A stretch of DNA of 64,000 nt from Psychrobacter sp. TAE2020 (GTDB lineage Bacteria > Pseudomonadota > Gammaproteobacteria > Pseudomonadales > Moraxellaceae). Position 1 is the first letter of the stretch. Each line of letters opens with the position of its first letter. Made by a program: the position numbers and the translations under genes. The DNA lies in assembly GCF_018919485.1 (NCBI RefSeq), contig NZ_JAHLMU010000001.1:3035138-3099137 (forward strand), in the 5' to 3' direction. The notes under the pieces were generated by a model. That model worked only from the letters and a program-made list of their open reading frames with translations. It was not told where the DNA came from and ran no database searches. Shown here piece after piece: positions 20,155-29,561 of this stretch.

Positions 20155-20314
20155 GCGCAAGTCGCAAGCTCTTTGCCGAGGGTGAGAGAAGATTAAGTAG
20201 AGTAGTACTCTGCGCAAGATGCAAGTATCTGCCGAGGGTGAGCGAAGATTAAGCAGAGTACTGCTCTGCCTGAGTGCAAGGCGAAAGCTTTGCTTGAGTT
20301 AGGTAGGCAAAGAT
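20155..20314. repeat. Degenerate 56-57 bp tandem repeat, about 2.7 copies
   Basis: The block starting GCGCAAG at 20155 recurs at 20212 and, more decayed, near 20268. The best-conserved 39 bp (20175-20213 and 20231-20269) run from GCCGAGGGTGAG to CTCTGC and differ at only a few positions. Each copy contains an inverted repeat, most clearly GCAGAG-TACTG-CTCTGC at 20253-20269. It lies between the truncated AT-rich gene and the broken DUF4424 gene. Small frames reading through it have no coding features. Confidence 0.7.
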
Positions 20315-20410
20315 CATTAAAAATTAATAGCCCATGCCTCGCATATTTCACGACTATTAAAGAACACCTATCTAGAGGCTCATCTTTTTATCCTCTTGCT
20401 TGTAAACCAA

Positions 20411-20880
20411 CTACCGCCAAATAAAAGCCACCTCAAAATCATGGGTGGGAACAAAATTAGTCTCTTTAATCTCAAACGTCGTCGGGCCTACCTTCTTAAC
20501 TTTACCCTTACCTCTCCAGCAATAGGCTTGCCATTGCTCACAATCTTAAAGCTATCAACCAGCTTAGTAGTATCTGCAAAGTCACTCTCTAATCGTGAGG
20601 GCGCAGCAGGCATAGGGAATAATACCGTCTCGGTGATATCTTTATTGCTTAAGTTTTTAAACTCATAATTGACCCGAATCTTATCTTTAGAAATGTATAA
20701 ATCTTCGCTGTGCATACTGATATTTTTGTTTTTAAGGTAAGCAACGCCGCCTGTACCTACATAACCTGTAGAGTCGTTGGCTTGTGCTGTCGTTATGGCT
20801 AGTACAGCTGTGCAGGCGAGCTTAAGGCTTGCATTAAGGCACGACTTAATCAACTTATTATTATTTAGCATAGTAGGCAT
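20411..20880 (-). pseudogene. DUF4424-like exported protein, frameshifted and internally deleted
   Basis: The N-terminal part has a signal peptide (ending TTAQA) followed by the DUF4424 opening NDSTGYVGTGGVAYLKNKNISMHSEDLYISKDKIRV and AFPMPA-like text. The frame stops at 20488. In a neighbouring frame the sequence continues as KKVGPTTFEIKETNFVPTHDFEVAFIWR and stops at 20411, which resembles a domain end. Members of the family are usually around 300 residues; here the two parts together are under 160, so the middle seems deleted as well as frameshifted. The second ATG (20871) has AAGGA at a better distance than the first. The function of DUF4424 is not known to me. Confidence 0.7.
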
Positions 20881-20962
20881 CCTTGCTATTTTTAGGTATA
20901 AGACTAAATAGTTTATACCGAATAGTGTTCGCCGTACGGTTTAATAGTGGCTAATTTAAGAC

Positions 20963-21007
20963 AAAAAAAGAGTGACTACAACATAATCCTAGCCACTCTT
21001 TTTTTAT
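20963..21007. terminator. Bidirectional-type terminator upstream of the DUF4424 remnant and after yceI
   Basis: AAAAAGAGTG pairs with CACTCTTTTT across a loop of about 20 nt, just after the minus-strand yceI stop. Read on the minus strand it ends in a T-run and would terminate yceI. Confidence 0.75.
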
Positions 21008-21030
21008 TGTTTTTTTTAAGCCATTTAAAA

Positions 21031-21630
21031 TTAGTTAGCAGCGATAAGATTGCCTGATATCTCAAGCGGGATCATATTGCCGATCACTTTTGGAAAAGCC
21101 GTGACCCCATAAGTATATCGATTGATTAACCCTGTCGCTTTGAATTTTAAGATAGGTTTTTTAGTCGCAGGATCATTTACCACATCTGTTAGAGTAACTT
21201 TTACGGTTAGAGGTTTAGTCTGACCCAGTACCGTAAAATCACCAGTGACATTAGCCTCTTTAGCATTAATCATGCTGACCTTTTTTGAGACAAAAGTCAT
21301 AGTAGGATATTGGGCACTGTTAAGCAGCTCTTTGCGACGTAAAAAAGCATTGCGCAGATTGCCACCAGCATCAACACTGTTAGTATTTACGGTGAAGTTA
21401 ATGGTGGTGTTAGTAGGATTTTTTACATCATAATTGATAGCACCATCCATCTTATGAAACTGACCTTCAACAGAACCTTTTCCCAAATAAGCCACCTGAA
21501 AATCTACATTAGTTTTTGGGACATCTAACTTCCATTTTTGTGGCGTTGCGGCTAACCCCATCATTGGTAATGAGAGTAATAAACTGGCAGTTAAGGTGGT
21601 CTTGAGTAAAGAGGTAGTAAGGGTATTCAT
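21031..21630 (-). CDS. yceI: YceI-family periplasmic protein
   Basis: A 199-residue protein with a signal peptide (LLLSLPMMGLAATP) and the YceI lipocalin-like fold. Family text: WKLDVPKTNVDFQVAYLGKG, LRNAFLRRKELLNSAQYP and FTVLGQTKPLTVKVTL, then a region that in family members forms the isoprenoid-binding barrel. YceI proteins bind polyisoprenoids or other amphiphiles in the periplasm and are often induced by base or osmotic stress; the physiological role is uncertain. It appears monocistronic. Confidence 0.9.
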   Translation of the reverse strand: MNTLTTSLLKTTLTASLLLSLPMMGLAATPQKWKLDVPKTNVDFQVAYLGKGSVEGQFHKMDGAINYDVKNPTNTTINFTVNTNSVDAGGNLRNAFLRRKELLNSAQYPTMTFVSKKVSMINAKEANVTGDFTVLGQTKPLTVKVTLTDVVNDPATKKPILKFKATGLINRYTYGVTAFPKVIGNMIPLEISGNLIAAN

Positions 21631-22151
21631 ACGAATGTTCCAAGAAGCAATATTAAAGTTAGCAGGTAGGCAAAGATAAAGTGATCTCTATAAGGCTATA
21701 AAAACTTAATAGTCTTTTTAAAGCCAGTAATAAGGCGCTAGCGTACTACACCTATTTGGTTGCCCTGTATTATTAAAGTTATATCTTATGACAACTGTGC
21801 AGTAGTAGCAAACCGCTAATGGGCTATGGCTATGACTGACTGGTGCTTAACCTTTGGAGGCTAAGGTTTAAGGCTTAAATAATTCAATAAATATAGCAAA
21901 TATTACAGAGCTAAGGTCTTATTTGCTATACGTTTTTGATAATATAAAACTTATGCTGATAAAACTAACTTCTATAAGAGTTATCTTTAGAGGTATCTTA
22001 AGCGCGGCTATCATCAAAGTAGTCATTCGACTAACGTTAGATAATGCCATTTGACATTGGCTAAATACTATCAGACTGCCATTAAACAATAAGGGTTCGC
22101 CCTGTTATGACCAACCCTTATACTTTCTATACCTTGAAACAGCTAAAGAAA
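21631..22151. other. 521-bp intergenic region with two hairpins
   Basis: No coding sequence is visible. Hairpin one at about 21893-21930 pairs ATAGCAAATA with TATTTGCTAT. Hairpin two at about 22088-22122 pairs AAGGGTT with AACCCTT close to the end of the minus-strand GMC oxidoreductase gene and could be a weak terminator for it. The yceI promoter should lie at the left end. Confidence 0.45.
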
Positions 22152-23798
22152 CTAGGCTGGAACTGACTGCTCTATAGATTCAGTAGCACTGATATATTCC
22201 GCCTTAATAATATCTGCTAACTTTTCAGCGATCATGATAGTCGGCGCATTGGTATTAGCACTGATTAGCGTGGGCATGATAGAGGCATCAATGACTCGCA
22301 ATCCACTTACGCCTCTGACTTTTAACTCTAGATCAACTACTGACTGCTCATCAGCACCCATACGGCAAGTACCGACAGGATGATAAATAGTATCTGATCT
22401 ATTGCGAATAAAACTAAGCATACCGTCTTTTTCGATATAAGGAGCAGGATAGTCTTCGGTAATATACTTAGCCATGGGCGCCTCCGCCATGATAGCGCGA
22501 GTACGCTCGGCACCTGCGATCATATATTCCACATCTTTGGGATGTGACAGGTAGTTTGGATCAATTAGCGGTGCAGCAGCGGGGTCATTAGAGGCGAGCT
22601 TGACCGTGCCACGACTCTCTGGACGTAAGTAACAAGCGTGACAAGAGACGGCGTAGCCACGTTTGAGATCACGGCCATGATTCATCACTCGAGCTATGGC
22701 GAAATGCAGTTGAGTATTCGGCCACTCTTGCGGCGCATCACCAACGCTAAAGAATGCGCCCCCTTCAGCGTAGTTCGTCGATAGCAGACCAGTGCCATCT
22801 TTACGCCATTGCCGCATGGCCTTAAAGAAGTTCATCCCAGCGATAGTGCCAACGCCGAATACGTCAGTGGTATTGACTTCATAATCAAACACTACATCCA
22901 AATGGTCTTGTAGGTTTTCACCTACTTCAGGGGCATCTACGACTACTTTTATATCTAAAGCTTCAAGCTGAGCTTTTGGCCCAATACCAGATAGCATCAG
23001 CACTTTAGGCGAGCCAAAGCTACCGCCAGACAGGATAACTTCGTGACGGGCATTGACAATTTGCTCAGCACCGTGTTTTTCGTAGATAACGCCAGTGGCT
23101 TTATGATCCTCGATGATTACTCGATTGACTTGCGCATGAGTGACAACGGTCAAGTTCGGGCGCTCTTGTACTGGATGAAGGTAAGCTGCTGCTGCTGAAC
23201 AGCGTTGGCCTTGTTTTTCTCCATGAAAGTGGGTAACTTGATATAGACCTACGCCTTCTTGTTTAGGGCCATTGAAGTCTTGGTTGTGCTCGAGTCCGTT
23301 AGCGATGCCAGCCTGCACAAAAGCTTTAGAGATATCGCGAGGGCTCAACAGATCACTGACATTTAATGGCCCACTATCACCATGCAAGTCATCGCCACCA
23401 CGGACATTGTTTTCAGCTTTTATAAAATAGGGTAGTAAGTCGTCGAACCCCCAACCTACGCAGCCTTGTTCGACCCAACGCTCATAATCTAGCGGACTAC
23501 CACGAGTATAAACCATCGCATTAATAGCCGATGAGCCTCCTAAACACTGTCCACGAGGTTGAAAGCCACGCCGATCGTTTAGATGAGTTTGTGGGGTAGT
23601 ATGGAAGCACCAATTGTTTAATTTTAGCGGCTTTCCGGGTACTAACAGGATGAGACCAGCAGGCACCCGCACTGCTAAATCTTTGCCATCTCCACCATAC
23701 TCTAGTAGACAGACACTGATATCTGGGTTTTCTGTAAGACGGCTGGCGAGTACACAACCTGCTGAACCGCCCCCTACAATGACATAATCAAAATCCAT
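22152..23798 (-). CDS. GMC-family FAD-dependent alcohol dehydrogenase (BetA/AlkJ-like)
   Basis: This flavoprotein of 548 residues oxidises alcohols to aldehydes. The FAD-binding GGGSAGCVLASRL is at residues 9-21, the GMC signature GGSSAINAMVYTRG near 88-101, the second signature SGGSFGSPKVLMLSGIGP near 257-274, and the catalytic region YHPVGTCRMG with its His near 473. BetA (choline) and AlkJ (medium-chain alcohols) are both close relatives. The neighbouring Zn alcohol dehydrogenase, aldehyde dehydrogenase and DUF779 genes, and the lack of betB, betI or betT, favour a general alcohol substrate. AGGAATAAAAA precedes the ATG. Confidence 0.87.
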   Translation of the reverse strand: MDFDYVIVGGGSAGCVLASRLTENPDISVCLLEYGGDGKDLAVRVPAGLILLVPGKPLKLNNWCFHTTPQTHLNDRRGFQPRGQCLGGSSAINAMVYTRGSPLDYERWVEQGCVGWGFDDLLPYFIKAENNVRGGDDLHGDSGPLNVSDLLSPRDISKAFVQAGIANGLEHNQDFNGPKQEGVGLYQVTHFHGEKQGQRCSAAAAYLHPVQERPNLTVVTHAQVNRVIIEDHKATGVIYEKHGAEQIVNARHEVILSGGSFGSPKVLMLSGIGPKAQLEALDIKVVVDAPEVGENLQDHLDVVFDYEVNTTDVFGVGTIAGMNFFKAMRQWRKDGTGLLSTNYAEGGAFFSVGDAPQEWPNTQLHFAIARVMNHGRDLKRGYAVSCHACYLRPESRGTVKLASNDPAAAPLIDPNYLSHPKDVEYMIAGAERTRAIMAEAPMAKYITEDYPAPYIEKDGMLSFIRNRSDTIYHPVGTCRMGADEQSVVDLELKVRGVSGLRVIDASIMPTLISANTNAPTIMIAEKLADIIKAEYISATESIEQSVPA

Positions 23799-23941
23799 TT
23801 TTTATTCCTCGTAGCGTCCCTGCTAATTAAGCTGGTCGTATACTGTATTTATTTCATTAAAATAGGGCGTGTTGAACCATTGACCACAGCAGTGTCTACT
23901 TGTAAATATTCACTACGGTCTACTTATTTGCGCAAATAACC

Positions 23942-24268
23942 TCATAGTGCACATACCTCTGAGCGTACTATAAAACGTTTGCCCTCTGGTATTTCTAACG
24001 AAAAGCTTGCCCCACGACCATTGACTACATCGATGGTTAAATCAGTATGCTGCCAGAGTTTATATTGTGCTTTACCCATATAAAAAGGACAGCCAGCCAG
24101 CTCACCGAGTAGGACATCTTGACCGCCTACTTTGAACTCGCCTAATGGATAACACATAGGAGAGCTGCCATCACAGCAGCCGCCTGATTGATGAAACATC
24201 AGCTCGCCATGCTTAGATTTTAGTAGCTCAATCAGTGCTTCGCAAGATTGGGTAGCGGTGAGTCTCAT
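23942..24268 (-). CDS. DUF779 family protein
   Basis: A small Cys-rich protein of 108 residues: GCCDGSSPMCYP near 31-42 and AGCPFYMGKAQYKLWQHTDLTIDVV. This is the DUF779 family, commonly encoded beside acetaldehyde or aldehyde dehydrogenase genes, as here. Conserved Cys and His residues suggest metal binding, but no reaction is established to my knowledge. AAGGAAACTGTT precedes the ATG. It is transcribed in the same direction as the alcohol and aldehyde dehydrogenase genes and probably belongs to their unit. Confidence 0.85.
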   Translation of the reverse strand: MRLTATQSCEALIELLKSKHGELMFHQSGGCCDGSSPMCYPLGEFKVGGQDVLLGELAGCPFYMGKAQYKLWQHTDLTIDVVNGRGASFSLEIPEGKRFIVRSEVCAL

Positions 24269-24433
24269 AACAGTTTCCTTGTCATTAAAAGTGCTTATTA
24301 ATTATTAATATGAATAGTTAATAAAAAAGGTCGCATCAAATCCAGTTACACCATTAATAGCATGTCACTAGAAATAATACGACCCATTATTTATGATGGA
24401 ATGTATCTATACAGATACCGACGGCTTAAATGC

Positions 24434-25462
24434 TTACATAGTGTAGTCGATAACAATCCGACCTTCGATTTTTCCCTGACGCATACGCTCAAAAATATCA
24501 TTGATATTCTCTAACGGTTCAGCGGTCACAGTAGCTTTTACTTTGCCTGCTGCTGCCATGTTTAATGACTCTTGCAAGTCCAGACGCGTACCAACAATTG
24601 AGCCGCGAATAGTAATACCATTCAGAACCGTATCGAAGATCGATACTGGGAAATCCCCTGTTGGCAGACCATTAAACACTACCGTACCACCACGTCGTAC
24701 CATACTAAGAGCTTGATCAAACGCTATAGCCGATACCGCAGTCACTAGCACCCCATGAGCACCACCAATCTCTTGTTTTAGATATTCACCAGGATCAGTG
24801 TTTTTAGCATTAACGGTAACAGTAGCCCCTAGCTTTTTAGCAAAATCTAGCTTTTCATCATCTATATCTACAGCAGCGACATTTAATCCCATAGCAATAG
24901 CATACTGCACCGCCATGTGACCCAGTCCGCCAATACCTGAAATCACCACCCAATCCCCTGGGCGAGCTTCAGTCATTTTAAGACCTTTATATACCGTAAC
25001 ACCTGCGCATAGAACTGGCGCAATTTCAACGGAGTCAACGCTATCAGGGATAATGCCGACATAGTTGGCATTGGCTAATACATATTCTGCAAAGCTCCCA
25101 TTAACTGAATAGCCAGAGTTTTCTTGACTCTCACACAGAGTTTCCCAGCCACCTAGACAATGGGTACAGTGACCACAAGCGGAGTACAGCCAAGCAACCC
25201 CAACTCGATCGCCCTCTTTGACATGAGTGACACCTTCGCCAACGGCAGTTATCAGTCCTACGCCTTCGTGTCCAGGGATAAAAGGTGGACTAGGTTTGAC
25301 TGGCCAATCGCCTTCGATAGCGTGCAAGTCAGTATGACAAACGCCTGATGCTTGCATCTTTACTAAGATTTCGCCAGCACCTGGGGTTGGGATATCCACT
25401 TCTTCAATCTCCAAGGCTTGACCAAACTCATGTAACACTGCTGCTTTCATTTTATTGCTCAC
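24434..25462 (-). CDS. adhP: Zinc-dependent alcohol dehydrogenase (AdhP type)
   Basis: A medium-chain NAD-dependent alcohol dehydrogenase of 342 residues. Catalytic zinc ligands are visible in [15 protein letters not shown] and PGHEGVG, the structural zinc in [15 protein letters not shown], and the NAD-binding [13 protein letters not shown]. These match the AdhP/AdhA ethanol dehydrogenase group. The start is a GTG at 25462 with AGGAG 7 nt upstream; an ATG four codons later is farther from that site. It lies about 100 bp after the aldehyde dehydrogenase gene in the same direction, so ethanol or another primary alcohol would be oxidised to the acid by the pair. Confidence 0.93.
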   Translation of the reverse strand: MSNKMKAAVLHEFGQALEIEEVDIPTPGAGEILVKMQASGVCHTDLHAIEGDWPVKPSPPFIPGHEGVGLITAVGEGVTHVKEGDRVGVAWLYSACGHCTHCLGGWETLCESQENSGYSVNGSFAEYVLANANYVGIIPDSVDSVEIAPVLCAGVTVYKGLKMTEARPGDWVVISGIGGLGHMAVQYAIAMGLNVAAVDIDDEKLDFAKKLGATVTVNAKNTDPGEYLKQEIGGAHGVLVTAVSAIAFDQALSMVRRGGTVVFNGLPTGDFPVSIFDTVLNGITIRGSIVGTRLDLQESLNMAAAGKVKATVTAEPLENINDIFERMRQGKIEGRIVIDYTM

Positions 25463-25559
25463 GATATTACTCCTAGTTATTTTTTTCAGTTTTAATCATT
25501 AAAAAACACCTACTTCGTAATTCCAGGACTTGCTCAATAATACAGCTCAAGCAAAAAGC

Positions 25560-27086
25560 TTAGAAAAAACCCATCGCCTTTGGACTATAAGAGACCAGCA
25601 TGTTTTTGGTTTGTTGATAATGGTCAAGCATCATTAGATGGTTTTCTCGGCCAATACCTGACTGCTTGTAACCACCAAATGCAGAGTGAGCAGGATAGAT
25701 GTGATAACAGTTGGTCCATACGCGGCCCGCTTGAACACCACGGCCGAAGCGATAGGCCTTATGTACGCTACGAGTCCAAACCCCAGCGCCTAGACCGTAC
25801 AAAGTGTCATTGGCAATGCTCATAGCTTCTTCGTCATCTTTAAAGGTAGTGACCGCCAGTACTGGACCAAAGATCTCTTCTTGGAACACTCGCATGTCGT
25901 TGGTGCCCTCAAAGATCGTCGGCTGTACATAATAGCCCTCTGAGTTCTCGCCTTCATGCTTAGCTTGTTCACCGCCAACTAGAATTTTAGCGCCTTCTTT
26001 TTTGCCGATATCGAGGTAAGATAATATCTTCTCTAATTGATCTGAGCTAGCTTGTGCGCCAATCATGGTTTCGGTGTCTAGTGGGTTACCCATTTTGATA
26101 GCTTTAACACGAGCGATACAGCGCTTGATAAACTCATCATAGATGCTTTCGTGTACTAAAGCGCGTGAAGGACAAGTACAGACTTCACCTTGGTTAAGTG
26201 CGAACATGACTAAGCCTTCCACTGCTTTGTCTAAGAAGTCGTCATCTTCATCCATAATATCGGCGAAGAATATATTTGGGCTCTTACCGCCAAGCTCTAA
26301 AGTTACTGGGATAATGTTTTCACTGGCGTACTGCATAATCAGGCGACCAGTAGTGGTCTCACCAGTAAAGGCAACTTTATTGATACGTGGGTTAGAGGCT
26401 AGCGGCTTACCGGCTTCAACACCAAAGCCATTGACGACGTTGAGAACGCCTTTAGGTAAGATATCTGCCATACCTATGATATCCAGCATATAAAGAATAG
26501 AGGCTGGTGTTTGTTCAGCAGGTTTTAATACCACACAGTTACCAGCAGCAAGCGCAGGAGCCAGTTTCCATACGGCCATTAAGATAGGGAAGTTCCACGG
26601 AATAATTTGACCGACGACACCAAGTGGTTCGTGGAAATGATAGGCAACTGTGTCTTCATCTATTTGACTAATACCCCCTTCTTGAGCACGAATGGCGCTG
26701 GCAAAATAGCGGAAATGGTCGATGGCTAATGGAATGTCAGCGATAAGGGTTTCGCGAACCGGTTTACCGTTCTCGTAGCATTCGGCAATAGCGATAGACT
26801 CTAAGTTAGCCTCCATACTATCAGCGATTTTCAGCAGTAGATTGGCACGTTCAGTAACGCTGGTTTTTCCCCAAGCATCTTTTGCGGCGTGAGCGGCATC
26901 TAGGGCTTTTTCAATATCAGCGGCTTTGGAGCGGGCTACCTGACAGATAGTCTTACCATTAATGGGACTGGGGTTATCGAAATACTCACCATCGATAGGA
27001 GCTACCCATTCGCCATTAATAAAGTTATCGTATTTTTCACGGAAATGGACGGTACTGTCTGCAGTATTAGGATAAGGGTATAACAT
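25560..27086 (-). CDS. NAD-dependent aldehyde dehydrogenase (acetaldehyde dehydrogenase, ExaC/AcoD-like)
   Basis: A class of aldehyde dehydrogenase with 508 residues. The motifs are complete: cofactor-binding [35 protein letters not shown], catalytic Glu in [13 protein letters not shown] and catalytic Cys in [11 protein letters not shown]. The CTCPSR form is typical of the ExaC/AcoD acetaldehyde dehydrogenase subgroup that travels with DUF779. AAGGAG sits 6 nt before the ATG. It is the first gene of the minus-strand alcohol oxidation unit. Confidence 0.93.
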   Translation of the reverse strand: MLYPYPNTADSTVHFREKYDNFINGEWVAPIDGEYFDNPSPINGKTICQVARSKAADIEKALDAAHAAKDAWGKTSVTERANLLLKIADSMEANLESIAIAECYENGKPVRETLIADIPLAIDHFRYFASAIRAQEGGISQIDEDTVAYHFHEPLGVVGQIIPWNFPILMAVWKLAPALAAGNCVVLKPAEQTPASILYMLDIIGMADILPKGVLNVVNGFGVEAGKPLASNPRINKVAFTGETTTGRLIMQYASENIIPVTLELGGKSPNIFFADIMDEDDDFLDKAVEGLVMFALNQGEVCTCPSRALVHESIYDEFIKRCIARVKAIKMGNPLDTETMIGAQASSDQLEKILSYLDIGKKEGAKILVGGEQAKHEGENSEGYYVQPTIFEGTNDMRVFQEEIFGPVLAVTTFKDDEEAMSIANDTLYGLGAGVWTRSVHKAYRFGRGVQAGRVWTNCYHIYPAHSAFGGYKQSGIGRENHLMMLDHYQQTKNMLVSYSPKAMGFF

Positions 27087-27211
27087 TAACTTCTCCTTGT
27101 TGCGTTATATAAGGTAAAACAAGAGCATGAGTAGTTATTGAGTGGCTGTTTAAAACCTTATAAAAATAAATACCTATGCACTGACTACTAGATCTTCCTG
27201 ATCAAGCAATA

Positions 27212-27241
27212 GCTCTATCGTACTCAGCTTTGATATAGAGC
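27212..27241. promoter_or_regulatory. Inverted repeat upstream of the aldehyde dehydrogenase gene
   Basis: GCTCTAT and ATAGAGC are separated by 16 nt, about 130 bp before the aldehyde dehydrogenase start in the 342-bp gap to the divergent helicase gene. It could be an operator for the alcohol unit. No -24/-12 sigma-54 promoter was found there. The remaining gap is AT-rich and featureless to me. Confidence 0.3.
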
Positions 27242-27428
27242 GATAGTTACTTTTAATAATATTTCACCTAATGATACATAAATTTAAGTTATGTATGACT
27301 ATCCGCTTAAAGTAGTTTGCAAAGGTCAGGTAGCTGTTATAATTGTTAGCAAATATTTTAGGCTATTACAGTTATTGATTTGCTGATAGCCGTTTTCTTC
27401 TCATCAGCTTATTAATTGGTTTAGATAT

Positions 27429-29378
27429 ATGCGTCAATCATCCGCTCTTGATATTTTACAAACAGGTCAAAATGTTTTTTTGACTGGCTCAGCAGGTTCC
27501 GGTAAGACTTATACCCTCAACCAATATATTAATTATTTGCGTGCTCGGCGTGTGTCTGTAGCGGTTACCGCTAGCACTGGTATTGCCGCCACTCACATGA
27601 GTGGCACTACTATTCATAGCTGGTCGGGCATAGGGATCAAAGATGAGCTATCAGAGCGGGATTTAACCACTCTAGCTCGTAAGCAGTTTTTGGCAGACAG
27701 ACTTAAAGAGACCGCAGTATTAATCATTGATGAGGTATCGATGTTGCATGCCAAGCAGCTTAATCTAGTCAATCAAGTGCTCAAGCATGTGCGTAAAAGC
27801 GATCAACCCTTTGGTGGTATACAAGTAGTAGTCGCCGGAGACTTTTTTCAGTTGCCGCCTATCGGTAGTAGGGGTGAGAGTAACCGTGAGAAGTTTGCCT
27901 TTATGTCAGAGGCTTGGCTGGATGCGCAGTTTCATATCTGCTATTTAAGCGAGCAGCATCGACAAGTCAGTGAAGCTGCTAATGGCGGTCTGGACTTGGA
28001 TGACATTCTCAACCAAATTCGTCGCCAAGAAGTGAGCTTTGAGGCTATTGCAGCTCTAGAAGCTACTTATGATCAAGATGTCGATATCAAGCGCACTCGG
28101 CTATATACTCACAATCTCAACGTCAATAAGATAAACGATAAAGAGCTCGCTGAGCTGTCTGGCGAGATGAAGCGTTACGAGGCTATTTCTATTGGTGAAG
28201 AAAAGCTAGTCGAAACTTTGAAAAAAACGGTACGCACCCAAGATGAGTTGGTACTCAAAGTGGGCGCGAAAGTTATGTTTATCAAAAACAACACGGAGCT
28301 CAACGTTTCAAACGGCACTATGGGCGAGCTGATTGGCTATGCCACTGTAAAAGTTGATGATAGTCATGCTAAAGCAAAAGCTGAAAAAGATGCTATAAGC
28401 CATGCGTTAGAGAGTAAAGAAACCGTCGTAGCTAGTGATGATGATAAGAGCGATAGTATTGTTGAGCCGCAAGCAAAAAAAGCAGCAAAAGCCATCAGCA
28501 AACAGCCAACTAGCCAAAAAATGCCAGTAGTAAGGTTGAATTCGGGGCGTGAAGTGATAGCTGAGCCTGAAGAGTGGATTATTGAAGATGAAACTGGCGA
28601 GGTGCTGGCAAGCTACCAGCAAGTGCCGCTATGTCTAGCTTGGGCGATTACTATCCATAAGTCGCAAGGAATGACATTGGACGCCGCTGAGATCGATCTA
28701 TCACGTACCTTTGAGCTGGGACAAGGCTATGTAGCACTATCACGCCTTAAGTCGCTAGCAGGCTTGCAGTTACTAGGCATGAATAATATGAGCTTGCAGC
28801 TAGATCCATTGGCACGTGGGGCTGATAAACGCTTCTTAGCGCTTTCAGCGGAAGCGGATGCTAACTATGCTATGCTCGATGAAAAAAGCATGCAGCAAAA
28901 CCATGAAAAATTTGTCACAAAATCAGGCGGCACGAACAATCAAACTATTATTGATGCTTATGCCACTTTGCAAAAGAAACGCCGTGAGCAGCAGCAACAA
29001 CTGCAAGATAAAAAGCAAAAGCAGGGCAATCAAGTCGCTGATAAATCCGACGGCACTTTGCTAGTGACACGGCAGTTGTTAGAGGAAAGCCTAACTATTG
29101 CAGAGATTGCAGAGTCGAGAGAGCTTGCACAATCGACTATTATGCGCCATATTAGTGAGCTGAAACACCAAGACCCTAGCCTTGCTTGCGATCATCTACG
29201 CCCTAATGATGAGATAATGACTGCTGTTGGTAATGCTTACGTGGCCATCAAAGTTGCTAATAATCCTAATGATTTCAATGATGATGGTACTGCCAAGCTG
29301 CGACCTATTTATGATTACCTTAAACAAAACGTCGATTACAACACCATTCGTTTGGCGCTGATTTTTATCACCCCTTAA
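27429..29378 (+). CDS. Pif1/RecD-like superfamily 1B DNA helicase with C-terminal HTH domain
   Basis: A helicase of 649 residues. Walker A is GSAGSGKTYTL (20-30), motif Ia TASTGIAATHMSGTTIHSW, Walker B LIIDEVSML, motif III VVAGDFFQLPP, and the C-terminal SF1 motifs AITIHKSQGMTLD and GQGYVALSRL. This is the Pif1/RecD2-like group acting 5' to 3'. A Lys/Ala/Ser-rich insertion (about 315-360) interrupts the C-terminal half. The last 100 residues hold a helix-turn-helix of the RQC/HTH_40 type (SLTIAEIAESRELAQSTIMRHISEL). The physiological role is unknown; comparable proteins act in replication-fork or structured-DNA processing. Confidence 0.88.
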   Translation: MRQSSALDILQTGQNVFLTGSAGSGKTYTLNQYINYLRARRVSVAVTASTGIAATHMSGTTIHSWSGIGIKDELSERDLTTLARKQFLADRLKETAVLIIDEVSMLHAKQLNLVNQVLKHVRKSDQPFGGIQVVVAGDFFQLPPIGSRGESNREKFAFMSEAWLDAQFHICYLSEQHRQVSEAANGGLDLDDILNQIRRQEVSFEAIAALEATYDQDVDIKRTRLYTHNLNVNKINDKELAELSGEMKRYEAISIGEEKLVETLKKTVRTQDELVLKVGAKVMFIKNNTELNVSNGTMGELIGYATVKVDDSHAKAKAEKDAISHALESKETVVASDDDKSDSIVEPQAKKAAKAISKQPTSQKMPVVRLNSGREVIAEPEEWIIEDETGEVLASYQQVPLCLAWAITIHKSQGMTLDAAEIDLSRTFELGQGYVALSRLKSLAGLQLLGMNNMSLQLDPLARGADKRFLALSAEADANYAMLDEKSMQQNHEKFVTKSGGTNNQTIIDAYATLQKKRREQQQQLQDKKQKQGNQVADKSDGTLLVTRQLLEESLTIAEIAESRELAQSTIMRHISELKHQDPSLACDHLRPNDEIMTAVGNAYVAIKVANNPNDFNDDGTAKLRPIYDYLKQNVDYNTIRLALIFITP

Positions 29379-29414
29379 GGCCTTTATAATTAGATATTGT
29401 TATCGCTAGGCACT

Positions 29415-29438
29415 TGTCTATCAGCATCTTGATAGACA
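29415..29438. terminator. Hairpin after the helicase gene
   Basis: TGTCTATCA-GCATCT-TGATAGACA, a perfect 9-bp stem 37 bp after the stop. It is followed by GCTATTTTATAT rather than a clean T-run, so it is only a possible terminator. Confidence 0.5.
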
Positions 29439-29561
29439 GCTATTTTATATCTCTGCCTGTATACAAGCTTGTGCGCTAACAACCAAGCGGTTGCTCAGCC
29501 TCGAGCTCTATTCTTCGACAATCTCGGTTCTTTCGCCCTTTCTCTATAGTGATCCTTTGTT

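Noticed and set aside
20064-20252. Plus-strand frame of 62 codons over the tandem repeat
   Set aside because: It lies mostly within the repeat units and overlaps the end of the AT-rich gene in another frame; no independent start signal.
20396-20668. Plus-strand frame of 90 codons over the DUF4424 remnant
   Set aside because: It is antisense to a clear, though broken, DUF4424 coding sequence.
27087-27428. Sigma-54 promoter for the alcohol oxidation unit
   Set aside because: No GG-N10-GC core with surrounding -24/-12 text was found on the minus strand upstream of the aldehyde dehydrogenase gene.
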